DNA from: CAKSHP01 sp045636325
Lineage (GTDB): Bacteria; Bacillota; Clostridia; UBA1381; UMGS1253
DNA: 64,000 nt
Direction: 5' to 3'
NCBI GenBank assembly: GCA_045636325.1
Contig: JAZTXH010000014.1
Coordinates: forward strand, 1-64,000
In this document: positions 36,639 through 45,437 of the stretch, in pieces
Layout: every line of letters starts with the position of its first letter
Position numbering within the stretch: position 1 is the first letter of the stretch
Made by a program: the position numbers and the translations under genes
The notes under the pieces: model-generated
Database searches by the model: none
The model's input: only the letters and a program-made list of their open reading frames with translations
Told to the model about the DNA's origin: nothing

Positions 36639-37379
36639 TTACTTATATGCTATGGGAATAACAGAGCCTATATCAAAAAGTAGTTCGTTTGAAAGGCATT
36701 GTGGATATATATTGTAATTTCTTAAAAACGATTTGATTTTATCAAAATCCGGATGCGATAAAACATCACCGCAAAAAGCCATTATATCATTTGATATAAG
36801 TCCGCTTGTACCGCCAATAAAACCATGTTCATAACCGTCAATCCCAATATGTCCTGATTTAATTTCTAAAACATCAAAACCATTATCTTTTCCTGCTTTG
36901 CTGATACCTTCGTCAGATGTAATAAACGCATTTTCAGAAACTATACAAATATTACATTTGCAATATCCCTGACGGGTATAAATTTTTTTTGTATAATTCA
37001 TATTATCAAAATCCAAAATAAAATCATCTGCCACTTTCATAAACACAGTATCTGATATGCGTGCAACATTATAAAAACAATCATCAGGATAATTGTCCGT
37101 TAATATTTTTTTGCCGCATATAACATCTGCTCCTGTAAAAGTCTCTTTAAAATATTTGTATGCACACGGCTCAGATACAAATCTATTACCACCAAGATGA
37201 TGCAGAACAACATCCGCATGATTTTTCACCGGCGAGGTCATTTTTTCTGCCGGCGGAGATTCAATTATATTAATCCCGAGCCTTATAAGCTCATCTTTTA
37301 TATTTTTACTGCAACAGCGGTTTATGCACACCACTCCAACCGGTAAATCAGGTAAGTTTGCTTTTTTTAAAAATCTCAT
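36639..37379 (-). CDS. DUF6873-type GME-fold protein
   Basis: 246 aa, clostridial. The segments HADVVLHHLGGNRFVSEP (about residues 53-70), GYCKCNICIVSENAFITSDEGI (about 139-160) and GFIGGTSGLI (about 188-197) are typical of a pentein-like (guanidine-modifying enzyme fold) family with no known activity. It looks like a repeated beta-beta-alpha propeller of the arginine-deiminase type, with Cys residues in the central part. Cytoplasmic, no signal. Placed upstream of the SpoIVF-like pair; the relation is unclear. Confidence 0.7.
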   Translation of the reverse strand: MRFLKKANLPDLPVGVVCINRCCSKNIKDELIRLGINIIESPPAEKMTSPVKNHADVVLHHLGGNRFVSEPCAYKYFKETFTGADVICGKKILTDNYPDDCFYNVARISDTVFMKVADDFILDFDNMNYTKKIYTRQGYCKCNICIVSENAFITSDEGISKAGKDNGFDVLEIKSGHIGIDGYEHGFIGGTSGLISNDIMAFCGDVLSHPDFDKIKSFLRNYNIYPQCLSNELLFDIGSVIPIAYK

Positions 37380-37436
37380 AATTATCTTCCTTGTAACAGT
37401 TTAAATTATATTGCATAAACTGTATTATTGTAATGC

Positions 37437-37555
37437 CGGATAAACTGTCTTTCGGGCAGTTATCCGTTAATATACCCGTCTGTATGTAAGCAAAACTTCA
37501 CAACAGACGGTACTTTAAATATCAAGAGCCCGACCGTTTATGCGATCGGGCTCTT
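37437..37555 (-). terminator. Three tandem hairpins between ireB and the DUF6873 gene
   Basis: In minus-strand order: a 10-bp GC-rich stem AAGAGCCCGA/TCGGGCTCTT (37524-37555), CCGTCTGT/ACAGACGG (37476-37510) and CGGATAACTG/CAGTTTATCCG (37437-37466, one bulge). The first is a convincing ireB terminator although its tail (GATATTT) is weak; the other two suggest a structured RNA or tandem attenuator. Confidence 0.6.
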
Positions 37556-37575
37556 ACTTGTTACATCCTTACTTT

Positions 37576-37833
37576 TTACATAGAAGTTTTAATATACTGC
37601 TCTAACAGTTCTTCTAAAATTTCATCACGCTCAACTCTTCCAATAAGACCGCGTGCATTATTATAGCTTGTAATATAAGTAGGGTCACCTGAAATTATAT
37701 ATCCAACCAGCTGACTCACGGGATTATACCCTTTCACCATAAGCGCACTGTATACCTGAGATAAAATATCTTTAACCTCTTTAATACGTTCCGGATCCCT
37801 ATTATCAAATTTCATTGTTCCGCTTGTCGACAT
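37576..37833 (-). CDS. ireB: IreB family regulatory phosphoprotein
   Basis: A small (85 aa) Firmicutes protein, substrate of the PASTA kinase IreK in Enterococcus and negative regulator of cephalosporin resistance. The N-terminal Thr in MSTSGTMKFD is the region phosphorylated in the family, and the conserved GYNPVSQLVGYIISGDPTYI block (about residues 35-54) and IGRVERDEILEELLEQYI end are present. Own promoter upstream, hairpins downstream. Confidence 0.92.
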   Translation of the reverse strand: MSTSGTMKFDNRDPERIKEVKDILSQVYSALMVKGYNPVSQLVGYIISGDPTYITSYNNARGLIGRVERDEILEELLEQYIKTSM

Positions 37834-37865
37834 TTTCCAGCGCCCCTTTCACAAACTTTGAATTA

Positions 37866-37894
37866 ATTATACTACACAATTAAAACTTTTTCAA
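37866..37894 (-). promoter_or_regulatory. Promoter of ireB
   Basis: TTGAAA-17 bp-TATAAT on the minus strand between pheT and ireB, about 33 bp upstream of the ireB start. Confidence 0.75.
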
Positions 37895-37936
37895 GTATTA
37901 TTTAAAAATTTTGTAACATTTTTAATTTTAATAATA

Positions 37937-40318
37937 TTATCTTAATTTTGCACCTGTCTGATGCTCAAGGCTTCTTAAAATCTTATCCATTACTTTATTA
38001 ATTTCCTCATCTGTAAGAGTTCTGTCTTCAGCACGGAAAATAATAGAATATGCCATGCTCTTCTTTCCTTCAGGAATCTGTGCGCCCCTGTATATATCAA
38101 ATAATTCAACACTGTCAAGAATTTTCCCGGAAGCTTTTTTGATAATATCATAAATATCACCGGCAAGAACTCCATCATCAGCCAAAAGTGCAAGGTCTCT
38201 TGTTACAGCGGGATATTTAGGAAGCTTTTTATAACTCTTAGATGAATTAGCATTTTCTAAAAGCGCATTAAATGAAATTTCAGCCGCATAAACTTCACAA
38301 TCTATATCGTAATTTGAAGCAACCTTAGGATGAACCTGACCCAATACGCCAACTACTTTACCTTTGATCTTTAGAGCGGCACATCTGCCAGAATGATAAC
38401 TTGGATTATCACTAACCGGAGAGAATGAGAAATCTTCTATTCCTATTCCGGAAAGCATCTGCTCCGCCATTCCCTTTATAGAATAAAAGTCGCCTTCACC
38501 ATACATGCCCATTGTTACAACTTCGCTTTCAAAGGGAAGCTGCTGCCTTTCAACAGGAGTATATATTTTACCAATCTCAAACAGCGCAGCATCCTGATTT
38601 CTCTGTTTAAAATTCAAAGAAAGAATTTCAAGCATTGAAGCAAGAGTAGTCGTTCTCATTATTGAATTTTCTTCACCCAACGGATTCAAAATTCTAACTG
38701 TATTTCTAAGGCTCGAATCTGCAGGAACAAGAAGCTTATCAAAAATATTGGGGTTAGTGAATGAATATGTCATAATTTCATACATGCCCTGATATGCAAG
38801 TATATTCTTAACCTTATCTTCAAGCTTCTGCTTTGCATTTTTACCGCCGCATGTAACAACACCGCGCATAGGTGTTGAAGGAATTTCATTATATCCGTAA
38901 ATTCTTGCAATTTCTTCTGCCAAATCAACTTCACATTCAATATCTGGTCTAAATGTGGGTGCTGTAACAGTCATATTATTTTCATCAACATCAAGTTCAA
39001 GAGCCTTAAAAGTTTTTATCATAAATTCTTTTGAAATATCTGTTCCAAGGAAAGCATTTATGCTTTCAACGCTGAATTTTACAACCTTTTTTTCAGGAAT
39101 CTTACCGCATACATCTATCATTCCACCTACAACTTCACCAGCGCCAAGCATCTCAACAAGCTGGCATGCACGGTTTACTGCATCAACCGTTGTATGCGGA
39201 TCAAGCCCTTTTTCATATTTAGCACTTGATTCTGTTCTTAGCCCTAATTTTTTAGCGGTAATACGAACAGATGCACCATCAAAGTTCGCACTTTCAAAAA
39301 GTACAGTTACTGTATCATCTTTAACTTCAGAATTAAGCGCCCCCATAACACCTGCAACAGCAACGGCCCTTTTTTCGTCTGATATGACAAGCATTGAAGA
39401 ATCGAGTTTTCTCTCCTGTTCGTCAAGCGTTGTGATTTCTTCATCATCATTTGCTCTTCTTACTATAATATGCTCACCGGATATATCACGCAAATCAAAA
39501 GCATGCATAGGCTGACCATATTCAAGCAATACATAGTTTGTTATATCAACTATATTATTTATTGAACGTATACCTGAAGCCTGTAAACGTTTTACTATCC
39601 AGTCAGGAGAAGGACCAATTTTAACATTCTTAACCATTCTTGCGCAATATCTCGGGCAATATTCATTATCAAGAACATCCACTTTTACAAAATCAGCAAC
39701 ATTCTCATCGTTTCCTTTGCAAATCGGTTTTTCATATTTAAACTCTCGACCAAAAGTAACTGCGGTTTCTCTTGCAAGACCAATTACACTCTGGCAGTCA
39801 GGTCTGTTAGATGTAATTTCAAATTCAATTACTGTTTCATTAAGACCAAAAACCTCTTTAATATCTTTTCCTACAGGCGTATCAGGATTTAAAATAAGAA
39901 TACCATACTCAGGTTCATATCCCAAATCAGCCACTGTAAGACCTAATTCTTCGTGTGAACAAAGCATACCGTTTGATTCCACACCACGAAGCTTGCCCTT
40001 CTTAATTGTAGCTCCGCCTGCAAGATGTGACCCATGAAGCGCAACGGGCACAATCTGGCCTACCTTTACATTTGTAGCACCAGTAACAATCTGCAATTCT
40101 TCACTGCCTGTATCAATCATACAAATCTGCAGTGAATCTGCATTTTCATGCTTTTTTATATCAGTAATTTTACCGGTAACAACGCCTGATAGCTCAGCTC
40201 CCATTTCTTCTGTTCCTTCTACCATTGAGCCTGACATTGTAAGCGCATCTGCATATGATTTTGTATCTATATCTGAAATATCAACGAAATCGTTGAACCA
40301 ACTTTTTGCAACTTTCAT
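37937..40318 (-). CDS. pheT: Phenylalanyl-tRNA synthetase beta subunit
   Basis: 793 aa. Domains in order: EMAP-like tRNA-binding domain (about residues 40-150), B3/B4 editing domain, B5, the catalytic-like core (AEEIARIYGYNEIPST) and the C-terminal ferredoxin-fold anticodon-binding domain (YPAVTRDLALL to the end). Forms the alpha2-beta2 enzyme with PheS, whose gene is 21 bp upstream. Controlled through the pheST T-box. Confidence 0.97.
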   Translation of the reverse strand: MKVAKSWFNDFVDISDIDTKSYADALTMSGSMVEGTEEMGAELSGVVTGKITDIKKHENADSLQICMIDTGSEELQIVTGATNVKVGQIVPVALHGSHLAGGATIKKGKLRGVESNGMLCSHEELGLTVADLGYEPEYGILILNPDTPVGKDIKEVFGLNETVIEFEITSNRPDCQSVIGLARETAVTFGREFKYEKPICKGNDENVADFVKVDVLDNEYCPRYCARMVKNVKIGPSPDWIVKRLQASGIRSINNIVDITNYVLLEYGQPMHAFDLRDISGEHIIVRRANDDEEITTLDEQERKLDSSMLVISDEKRAVAVAGVMGALNSEVKDDTVTVLFESANFDGASVRITAKKLGLRTESSAKYEKGLDPHTTVDAVNRACQLVEMLGAGEVVGGMIDVCGKIPEKKVVKFSVESINAFLGTDISKEFMIKTFKALELDVDENNMTVTAPTFRPDIECEVDLAEEIARIYGYNEIPSTPMRGVVTCGGKNAKQKLEDKVKNILAYQGMYEIMTYSFTNPNIFDKLLVPADSSLRNTVRILNPLGEENSIMRTTTLASMLEILSLNFKQRNQDAALFEIGKIYTPVERQQLPFESEVVTMGMYGEGDFYSIKGMAEQMLSGIGIEDFSFSPVSDNPSYHSGRCAALKIKGKVVGVLGQVHPKVASNYDIDCEVYAAEISFNALLENANSSKSYKKLPKYPAVTRDLALLADDGVLAGDIYDIIKKASGKILDSVELFDIYRGAQIPEGKKSMAYSIIFRAEDRTLTDEEINKVMDKILRSLEHQTGAKLR

Positions 40319-40339
40319 TTCTTACTTGCCTCCTATCAA

Positions 40340-41362
40340 TTAAAACTGCTTTAAGAATCTTACATCGTTTTCAAAGAACAATCTTAAATCGTCAATATCA
40401 TAACGACGCATTGCAATACGTTCAAGCCCCATACCAAAAGCAAATCCACTGTAAACATCAGGATCCACTCCACCATTTCTCAATACTTTGGGATGGACCA
40501 TACCCGCACCTAAAATTTCAATCCACCCTTCGCCCTTACAAACTCTGCAGCCTTTTCCGTTACATACAAAGCACGAAACATCAACCTCTGCACTTGGCTC
40601 TGTAAACGGGAAATGATGAGGCCTGAATCTAATTTTCGCTTCTTCACCATAAAGAGCTTTTACAAAAACTTCAAAAATACCCTTTAAATCACCCATTGTT
40701 ATACCCTTATCAACAACTAAACCTTCAATCTGATGAAATACAGGAGAATGAGTTGCATCCACTGCATCGCTTCTGTAAACACGACCCGGTGCAATAATGC
40801 GTATTGGTGGCTTTGAATTTTCCATTACACGAATCTGAACCGGCGAAGTCTGAGTTCTTAAAAGAACATTATCATTAATATAGAATGTATCCTGAGTATC
40901 TCTTGCAGGATGGTCTTTAGGAAGATTAAGAGCCTCAAAATTATAATAATCAAGCTCTACTTCCGGACCTTCTGCAATTGAAAATCCCATTCCAATAAAT
41001 ATGTCTTTTATCTCATTTAAAACCTGTGTAAGAGGATGAAGCTTACCTTGCTTTCTTATTACTTTTCCTGCAATTGTAACATCAATTTTTTCCTTTGCAA
41101 TCTTAGCCTCGCTTTCAGCACTTAAAAGCTCAGCCTTTTTCTTGTTAAGCATATTTTCAATTTCATTTCTTACATCGTTTGCCAATGCTCCGATAACAGG
41201 TCTTTCTTCAGAACTAAGACTACCCATTCCTCTAAGAACTGCAGTAAGTTCGCCTTTTTTACCAAGATACTTAATTCTCAAGTCATCAAGCACCTTTAAA
41301 TCAGCGGCAACCAAAAACTCATCAGTTGCAGCTTTTTTAATTTTCTCTAACTGTTCTCTCAT
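40340..41362 (-). CDS. pheS: Phenylalanyl-tRNA synthetase alpha subunit
   Basis: Catalytic class II subunit. N-terminal coiled-coil (about residues 1-85), motif 2 in RVYRSDAVDATHSPVFHQIEG, Phe-pocket and motif 3 (GFAFGMGLERIAM). About 340 aa. I set the start at ATG 41362 (AAGGAG 9 nt upstream); a longer in-frame ATG at 41425 begins inside the T-box terminator. Confidence 0.97.
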   Translation of the reverse strand: MREQLEKIKKAATDEFLVAADLKVLDDLRIKYLGKKGELTAVLRGMGSLSSEERPVIGALANDVRNEIENMLNKKKAELLSAESEAKIAKEKIDVTIAGKVIRKQGKLHPLTQVLNEIKDIFIGMGFSIAEGPEVELDYYNFEALNLPKDHPARDTQDTFYINDNVLLRTQTSPVQIRVMENSKPPIRIIAPGRVYRSDAVDATHSPVFHQIEGLVVDKGITMGDLKGIFEVFVKALYGEEAKIRFRPHHFPFTEPSAEVDVSCFVCNGKGCRVCKGEGWIEILGAGMVHPKVLRNGGVDPDVYSGFAFGMGLERIAMRRYDIDDLRLFFENDVRFLKQF

Positions 41363-41412
41363 TACTCTACACTCCTTGTATATTGTTACATTTTTTACTA
41401 ATAACAAAAAAA

Positions 41413-41685
41413 ATGCTCCGCCCAAACATTGGGACGAAGCATAACATTACTACTCCGCGGTACCACCCGCATTTCTCATAAACGAGACACTTTCTGCAAT
41501 ATAACGGTTGCAACCGTCATTTCCTAATAACTAATTCAAAATACAATTTGGAAAAGAATTCAGAAATGCAACTCCAAAGCGAAAGTTCAGCCATAATCGA
41601 TTCCAAACGGGCTTCCAGCCAATGACCCGTTCTCTCTTTGGTCTAAAATTACAGCCTACTGGACTTTTTCACAGTCTTTTCATAT
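41413..41685 (-). promoter_or_regulatory. T-box riboswitch of pheST
   Basis: Minus-strand leader with the T-box sequence GGTGGTACCGCGG (41455-41467, base-pairs with uncharged tRNA acceptor end), an AGAGA motif in stem I, a candidate UUC (Phe) specifier near 41581-41583, and a terminator stem ATGCTTCGTCCC/GGGCGGAGCAT followed by eight T (41413-41442). Uncharged tRNA-Phe should favour the antiterminator and expression of pheST. Confidence 0.95.
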
Positions 41686-41697
41686 TCAATTAAAATA

Positions 41698-41726
41698 AGT
41701 ATATCACTTAAATCTTAAAATTGCAA
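41698..41726 (-). promoter_or_regulatory. Promoter of the T-box-pheST transcript
   Basis: TTGCAA-17 bp-TATACT on the minus strand; transcription would start near 41690, right before stem I of the T-box. Confidence 0.75.
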
Positions 41727-41743
41727 GCTTTTTTTATATTTTA

Positions 41744-42934
41744 TTAATATGCCACAAAAACCTGCGTTGCATAATATTTATACTCGGACATATTAGCATA
41801 AGCCATGCCCACACCAAAATACTTAAATGCAGGACTTAATATATGAGATTTCTGTCCCTGTGATTCGATAAAGTCCTCCATTATATCAATCGCGTTGTCT
41901 TTACCGGAGGATATATTCTCACCAATAGCAGTCCATTCAACATCACTTGTCTCGGTATATCTTTCCAACACGCCCTTGCCGTCAATACCAGTGTGACTGT
42001 AAAAATTATGTACAGCCATATCGTCACTGTGATATCCGGCTATATAACCGGCAGTATCATCCCATCTTAATATTTCACAACCATTTGCAACTCTGAATGA
42101 ATTTGTCATTTCAAACAATTGCATTGACTGACACTTAATATATTCCCCACTTGTCTTATCGGCGTCACCAAATAACTCCTTTTTCAACACAAGCACTCCC
42201 ACCGCTTTGTTATCATCACGATAAACTTTTATGTCATATCCAAAAATATTTCTGTCGCTTACATTTGTTCCATATTTTACACCTACATTTGTAGTAAATC
42301 CATTAGAAAGAGTATAAAAACCTACAACTATGTCATCCTTAACAGCTATCATTTTATAGTTTTTATAATCTGCATTATAAACATACCATTCAAGACCATT
42401 TTTACCAATATCAATTCGACCTGGCACAGACAAAGTATATGAATAATCGTTTATATGAATAATATTTTCGCCCTGTAGTCGAAGTGCCGGTGCTTCATTC
42501 ATGTATATTGCGACTCTCTTACTTTCCCCATCCCAATATACATCTGCGCCTATACTTTCAGATATATATCTTACAGGTACCATTGTTTTATCAGAAATAA
42601 TCTGCGCGGGCACCTGAAGCGTAACCTGACTCTCAACACCATCTACAAACTTTTTTGCTTCTGTTTTTCCTATAGTCAATATATTTTTGACATTTTCCCT
42701 TTCAAGTGTAACAGTCTGCGTTATTTCGTCCCATTCTACAATACACCCCAGGGCATCACAAATCTCTCTTACGGGAACTACTGTTCTTCCATCAATTATG
42801 CACGGAGCAACCGATGTTTCAATTTCAACATCATTAAGATACACAGAAATTTGGTTTTTATAGTCCGGCGCTGCAGACACCGCAATCGCAAAAAAGGCAA
42901 ATACTATTAATACTAAAGAGAATATTTTTTTCAC
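41744..42934 (-). CDS. Secreted CAP-domain protein with copper-amine-oxidase-like N-terminal repeats
   Basis: Signal peptide (residues 1-20, ending AVSAAP), then an amine-oxidase N-terminal-like domain in two halves (VSVYLND-like, GRTVVPVREICDALGC and KTMVPVRYISESIGADVYWD, about 30-130), a variable middle, and a CAP/SCP domain at the C-terminus (FRVANGCEILRWDD, HSDDMAVHNFYSHTG, AIGENISSG). Such proteins (YkwD-like) are exported and often spore- or wall-associated. The GTG at 42934 is the start, 7 nt after AAGGAGG; the in-frame ATG two codons before is too close to it. Confidence 0.88.
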   Translation of the reverse strand: MKKIFSLVLIVFAFFAIAVSAAPDYKNQISVYLNDVEIETSVAPCIIDGRTVVPVREICDALGCIVEWDEITQTVTLERENVKNILTIGKTEAKKFVDGVESQVTLQVPAQIISDKTMVPVRYISESIGADVYWDGESKRVAIYMNEAPALRLQGENIIHINDYSYTLSVPGRIDIGKNGLEWYVYNADYKNYKMIAVKDDIVVGFYTLSNGFTTNVGVKYGTNVSDRNIFGYDIKVYRDDNKAVGVLVLKKELFGDADKTSGEYIKCQSMQLFEMTNSFRVANGCEILRWDDTAGYIAGYHSDDMAVHNFYSHTGIDGKGVLERYTETSDVEWTAIGENISSGKDNAIDIMEDFIESQGQKSHILSPAFKYFGVGMAYANMSEYKYYATQVFVAY

Positions 42935-42977
42935 GTACATACCTCCTTAAAACATTTGCAAATTTAAATACTTGCAC

Positions 42978-43006
42978 ATTTTACCATATCTATTTTTATT
43001 TGTCAA
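42978..43006 (-). promoter_or_regulatory. Promoter of the CAP-domain gene
   Basis: TTGACA-17 bp-TAAAAT on the minus strand, about 45 bp upstream of the start. Confidence 0.75.
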
Positions 43007-43036
43007 GTCCAGTGAATTTTCAAAATATTTTTAATA

Positions 43037-43657
43037 TTATAAACATGAATTAATATATATCTCTGCATCGCAAATAATTTCATCGTATCCAACATCAGGT
43101 AACACTTTTATTGCATCATTTAAGCAGACCCATTTAAACTCGCTTATCTCACTTCCATCTATCTCAGGGTTTTCTTTAAGTTCTGCTAAAAACAGTGTGA
43201 CACATTTTACATTGCCGTTATGCAATACATATGAAAGTTTTTTTGAAAAACCAGTATCAATTTTAATCCTTATACCGGTTTCCTCAAAAACCTCACGCTC
43301 CGCAGTGCCAACTTGCGTCTCTCCCGGCTCCATATGTCCTTTTGGAACACTCCACGTTCCTGACTTGTGCTGATGCAAAACAAGATATTCAATTTTCTCG
43401 TTTTCATTTATACGATAGCAAATTGCACCACAGGATTTTTCGAACGTGATTATATCTTCCACATATGCAAAACGAGGCACACTTACACCATTACAAATAA
43501 TGGTTTCACCCCACATTCCAGCAGGCCTTACCCACACTCCTCCGCTTCCGTAAAGCGCTTTATATATAACCATTTTTTCAAGTGTCTCTGAGTGATTTGC
43601 AGTCCCAATTAACTCATACAAATTCCCTTTATAATGTTTATAAATTCCTTTCTTCAT
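43037..43657 (-). CDS. DUF1653-NUDIX fusion protein
   Basis: 206 aa. The first about 70 residues are a DUF1653 domain (GIYKHYKGNLYELIGTANHS, then VWVRPAGMW); the rest is a NUDIX hydrolase with an exact box starting GHMEPGETQ and ending REVFEETGI (about residues 119-141). The NUDIX part resembles the Ap4A/diadenosine and dNTP hydrolases (SVPKGHMEPGE). DUF1653 has no known activity, so the joint function, perhaps binding a particular nucleotide, is unknown. Promoter just upstream. Confidence 0.85.
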   Translation of the reverse strand: MKKGIYKHYKGNLYELIGTANHSETLEKMVIYKALYGSGGVWVRPAGMWGETIICNGVSVPRFAYVEDIITFEKSCGAICYRINENEKIEYLVLHQHKSGTWSVPKGHMEPGETQVGTAEREVFEETGIRIKIDTGFSKKLSYVLHNGNVKCVTLFLAELKENPEIDGSEISEFKWVCLNDAIKVLPDVGYDEIICDAEIYINSCL

Positions 43658-43684
43658 TTCTAAACTCCTTTTTACTTTTTATAC

Positions 43685-43713
43685 ATTGTACCTTACATAA
43701 AATTAAAAGTCAA
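43685..43713 (-). promoter_or_regulatory. Promoter of the DUF1653-NUDIX gene
   Basis: TTGACT-17 bp-TACAAT on the minus strand, about 30 bp upstream of the start. Confidence 0.72.
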
Positions 43714-43782
43714 CCATAAATATCTTATAGAATCTTTTATATTGTCATTTTTGTTTCAGTAATTGGTATTAAAAATACGCAT

Positions 43783-43834
43783 AATAAAAATCCTGCGTTT
43801 TATGCATTATAATTTAAAACGCAGGATTTTTATT
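43783..43834 (-). terminator. Terminator after spo0A
   Basis: A 20-bp perfect stem (43783-43802 with 43815-43834; core CCTGCGTTTTA/TAAAACGCAGG) and 12-nt loop, with A- and T-runs on both flanks, 12 bp after the spo0A stop. Confidence 0.9.
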
Positions 43835-43846
43835 ATTACTTTATAC

Positions 43847-44656
43847 TTACCTTACCGGAACACTTACAGAACGGTTAATTTTTAACTTTATATGGTCTGC
43901 AATCATTGCTATAAATTCTGAATTTGTTGGTTTCCCCTTATCAGATGAAATACTGTAACCAAAAAGCTTCTGTGCGGTTTCATTATAGCCTCTGTTCCAG
44001 GCAACTTCTATAGAATGTCTGATTGCTCTTTCAACTCTGCTTGGTGTTGTCTTATACATTTTTGCAAGGTCCGGATATAACTGTTTTGTAATATGATTTA
44101 TCACTTCCATATCGTTAATCGCCATTATTATACCGCTGCGAATAAAATGATAACCTTTTATATGTGCAGGCACACCTATATCGTGAATTATGTCTGTAAC
44201 GATCCGTTCAATTTCATAATCAGAATAAAATTCTTTAATTTGCCGACGTGCATTTTCAGCAACATTTACATTCAAGCCCTTCCCTGAAAACTCTCTTATT
44301 CTGTCTGTCAAACTTTCTAACTCAACAGGCTTAATCATATAATAATTCGCACCAAGAGCCGTTGCCTGCTCCATTGCATGCTGATGGTAAATTCCCGATA
44401 ACATCATTACAACAGGTTCCTTTTCAAGACTAGCATTTTTTATCTTTTTTAATACCCCAAGCCCGTCGACATAAGGCATAATCATATCCATCAAAAGAAC
44501 ATCTGGCTTAGTTTCAAGAATTTTTTCGTATGCATCGCGCCCGTTTGTAGCAACTGCCTTTACCTCTATTCCCTCCTGCTCTTTAAGATAATCTTTTACT
44601 GAGTTTGCAAAACTTTCATTTCCGTCAGCAATTACAACTGAAATTGGTCTTTCCAT
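43847..44656 (-). CDS. spo0A: Sporulation master response regulator Spo0A
   Basis: N-terminal receiver domain (about residues 1-125) with the acidic pair at VVIADGN, phospho-acceptor Asp in PDVLLMDMIMPYVDG (about 58) and Lys in MIKPVE; C-terminal DNA-binding domain (about 150-269) with IIHDIGVPAHIKGYHFIRSGI, TPSRVERAIRHSIEVAWNRG and GKPTNSEFIAMIADH, all diagnostic of Spo0A. ATG 44656 has AGGAGA 9 nt upstream. It has its own promoter and terminator; spoIVB, its usual upstream neighbour, is absent. Confidence 0.97.
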   Translation of the reverse strand: MERPISVVIADGNESFANSVKDYLKEQEGIEVKAVATNGRDAYEKILETKPDVLLMDMIMPYVDGLGVLKKIKNASLEKEPVVMMLSGIYHQHAMEQATALGANYYMIKPVELESLTDRIREFSGKGLNVNVAENARRQIKEFYSDYEIERIVTDIIHDIGVPAHIKGYHFIRSGIIMAINDMEVINHITKQLYPDLAKMYKTTPSRVERAIRHSIEVAWNRGYNETAQKLFGYSISSDKGKPTNSEFIAMIADHIKLKINRSVSVPVR

Positions 44657-44703
44657 TTTCACACTTCTCCTTTTTTTATTTTTTCTCCATCGGGATTATC
44701 CAT

Positions 44704-44732
44704 ATTTTACCATATTTCATTTTGAAAATCAA
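44704..44732 (-). promoter_or_regulatory. Promoter of spo0A
   Basis: TTGATT-17 bp-TAAAAT on the minus strand, about 50 bp upstream of the spo0A start, in the region divergent from yaaL. No clear sigma-H motif was seen. Confidence 0.65.
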
Positions 44733-44864
44733 TAGTTTTTTCCATTTTTTTCCATTTTTTATTTAAAAAATTTTTTTGCTTAAAAAATCACCACATAATG
44801 GCATAAATACAAAAATAATTAATATAATAATTAATAAATAAAACATACAAAAAGGGTGAATAAT

Positions 44865-45110
44865 TTGAATAAATTTTTGCAATGTACTGATTTTTTTAAA
44901 AGAAACAAAAAAAAACAATTAAACTTGTATGCTCAAACCAATGAAATTCTTTATGATTTACATCACGCAAAAGCTGAACTCGACAGAGCAATGTCTAATT
45001 TTTCTTTTGTTACCGATCCCGATTTGATAGAATTATATTCATATCAGATAAAGGCCGCACAGCTTAAATATAATTATCACTTAACCCGAGCAAAAAAACT
45101 TACATCATAA
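44865..45110 (+). CDS. yaaL: YaaL-like DUF2508 protein
   Basis: About 81 aa, mostly helical. The conserved end, DPDLIELYSYQIKAAQLKYNYHLTRAKKL, is the DUF2508 hallmark. In Bacillus yaaL lies between recR and bofA; here it directly precedes bofA but recR is missing. The TTG at 44865 is the better start because AAAGGGTG lies 6 nt upstream, whereas the in-frame GTG at 44856 is inside that ribosome site. Function unknown. Confidence 0.8.
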   Translation: MNKFLQCTDFFKRNKKKQLNLYAQTNEILYDLHHAKAELDRAMSNFSFVTDPDLIELYSYQIKAAQLKYNYHLTRAKKLTS

Positions 45111-45134
45111 AGCACATAAAAAGAGGTGTCAATT

Positions 45135-45320
45135 TTGAGGCAAAAGATATATTCCGCTTTCTTAAATATTGTCATATCAATATTATTTATTATACTTTTC
45201 AATACGGTTTTTCAAACCATAAACCTAAATATCGGACTAAACCCTGCTTCTGTAGGAATAATATCTGTTTTGGGCATTCCTGGAATAATTCCGCTGGTAC
45301 TTGCCGCAATATTTTTTTAA
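45135..45320 (+). CDS. bofA: Pro-sigma-K processing inhibitor BofA
   Basis: About 61 aa with two hydrophobic stretches (residues 8-30 and 42-61) and the family C-terminus NIGLNPASVGIISVLGIPGIIPLVL. In Bacillus BofA holds SpoIVFB inactive until a forespore signal arrives. Here it would act on the SpoIVFB-like protease at 35520-36371. TTG 45135 has AAGAGGTG 6 nt before it; the GTG at 45126 overlaps the ribosome site. 24 bp after yaaL. Confidence 0.82.
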   Translation: MRQKIYSAFLNIVISILFIILFNTVFQTINLNIGLNPASVGIISVLGIPGIIPLVLAAIFF

Positions 45321-45368
45321 CAGACTATGAACAAATGTAAACAATCTGTATATAATAAATGAAAACAC

Positions 45369-45397
45369 TTGATTTTTAATTCAAATCGTAATATACT
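45369..45397 (+). promoter_or_regulatory. Promoter of the TM2 gene
   Basis: TTGATT-17 bp-TATACT on the plus strand, 40 bp upstream of ATG 45438. Its position rules out a longer in-frame start of that gene. Confidence 0.72.
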
Positions 45398-45437
45398 GAT
45401 TTTAACGAAAAACATTCCGACAGAGAGGTTATATTAT

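Noticed and set aside
44820..44850. Sigma-E type -10 (CATACA) before yaaL-bofA
   Set aside because: The match lies directly at the ribosome site, leaving no room for a transcription start, and no matching -35 is seen.
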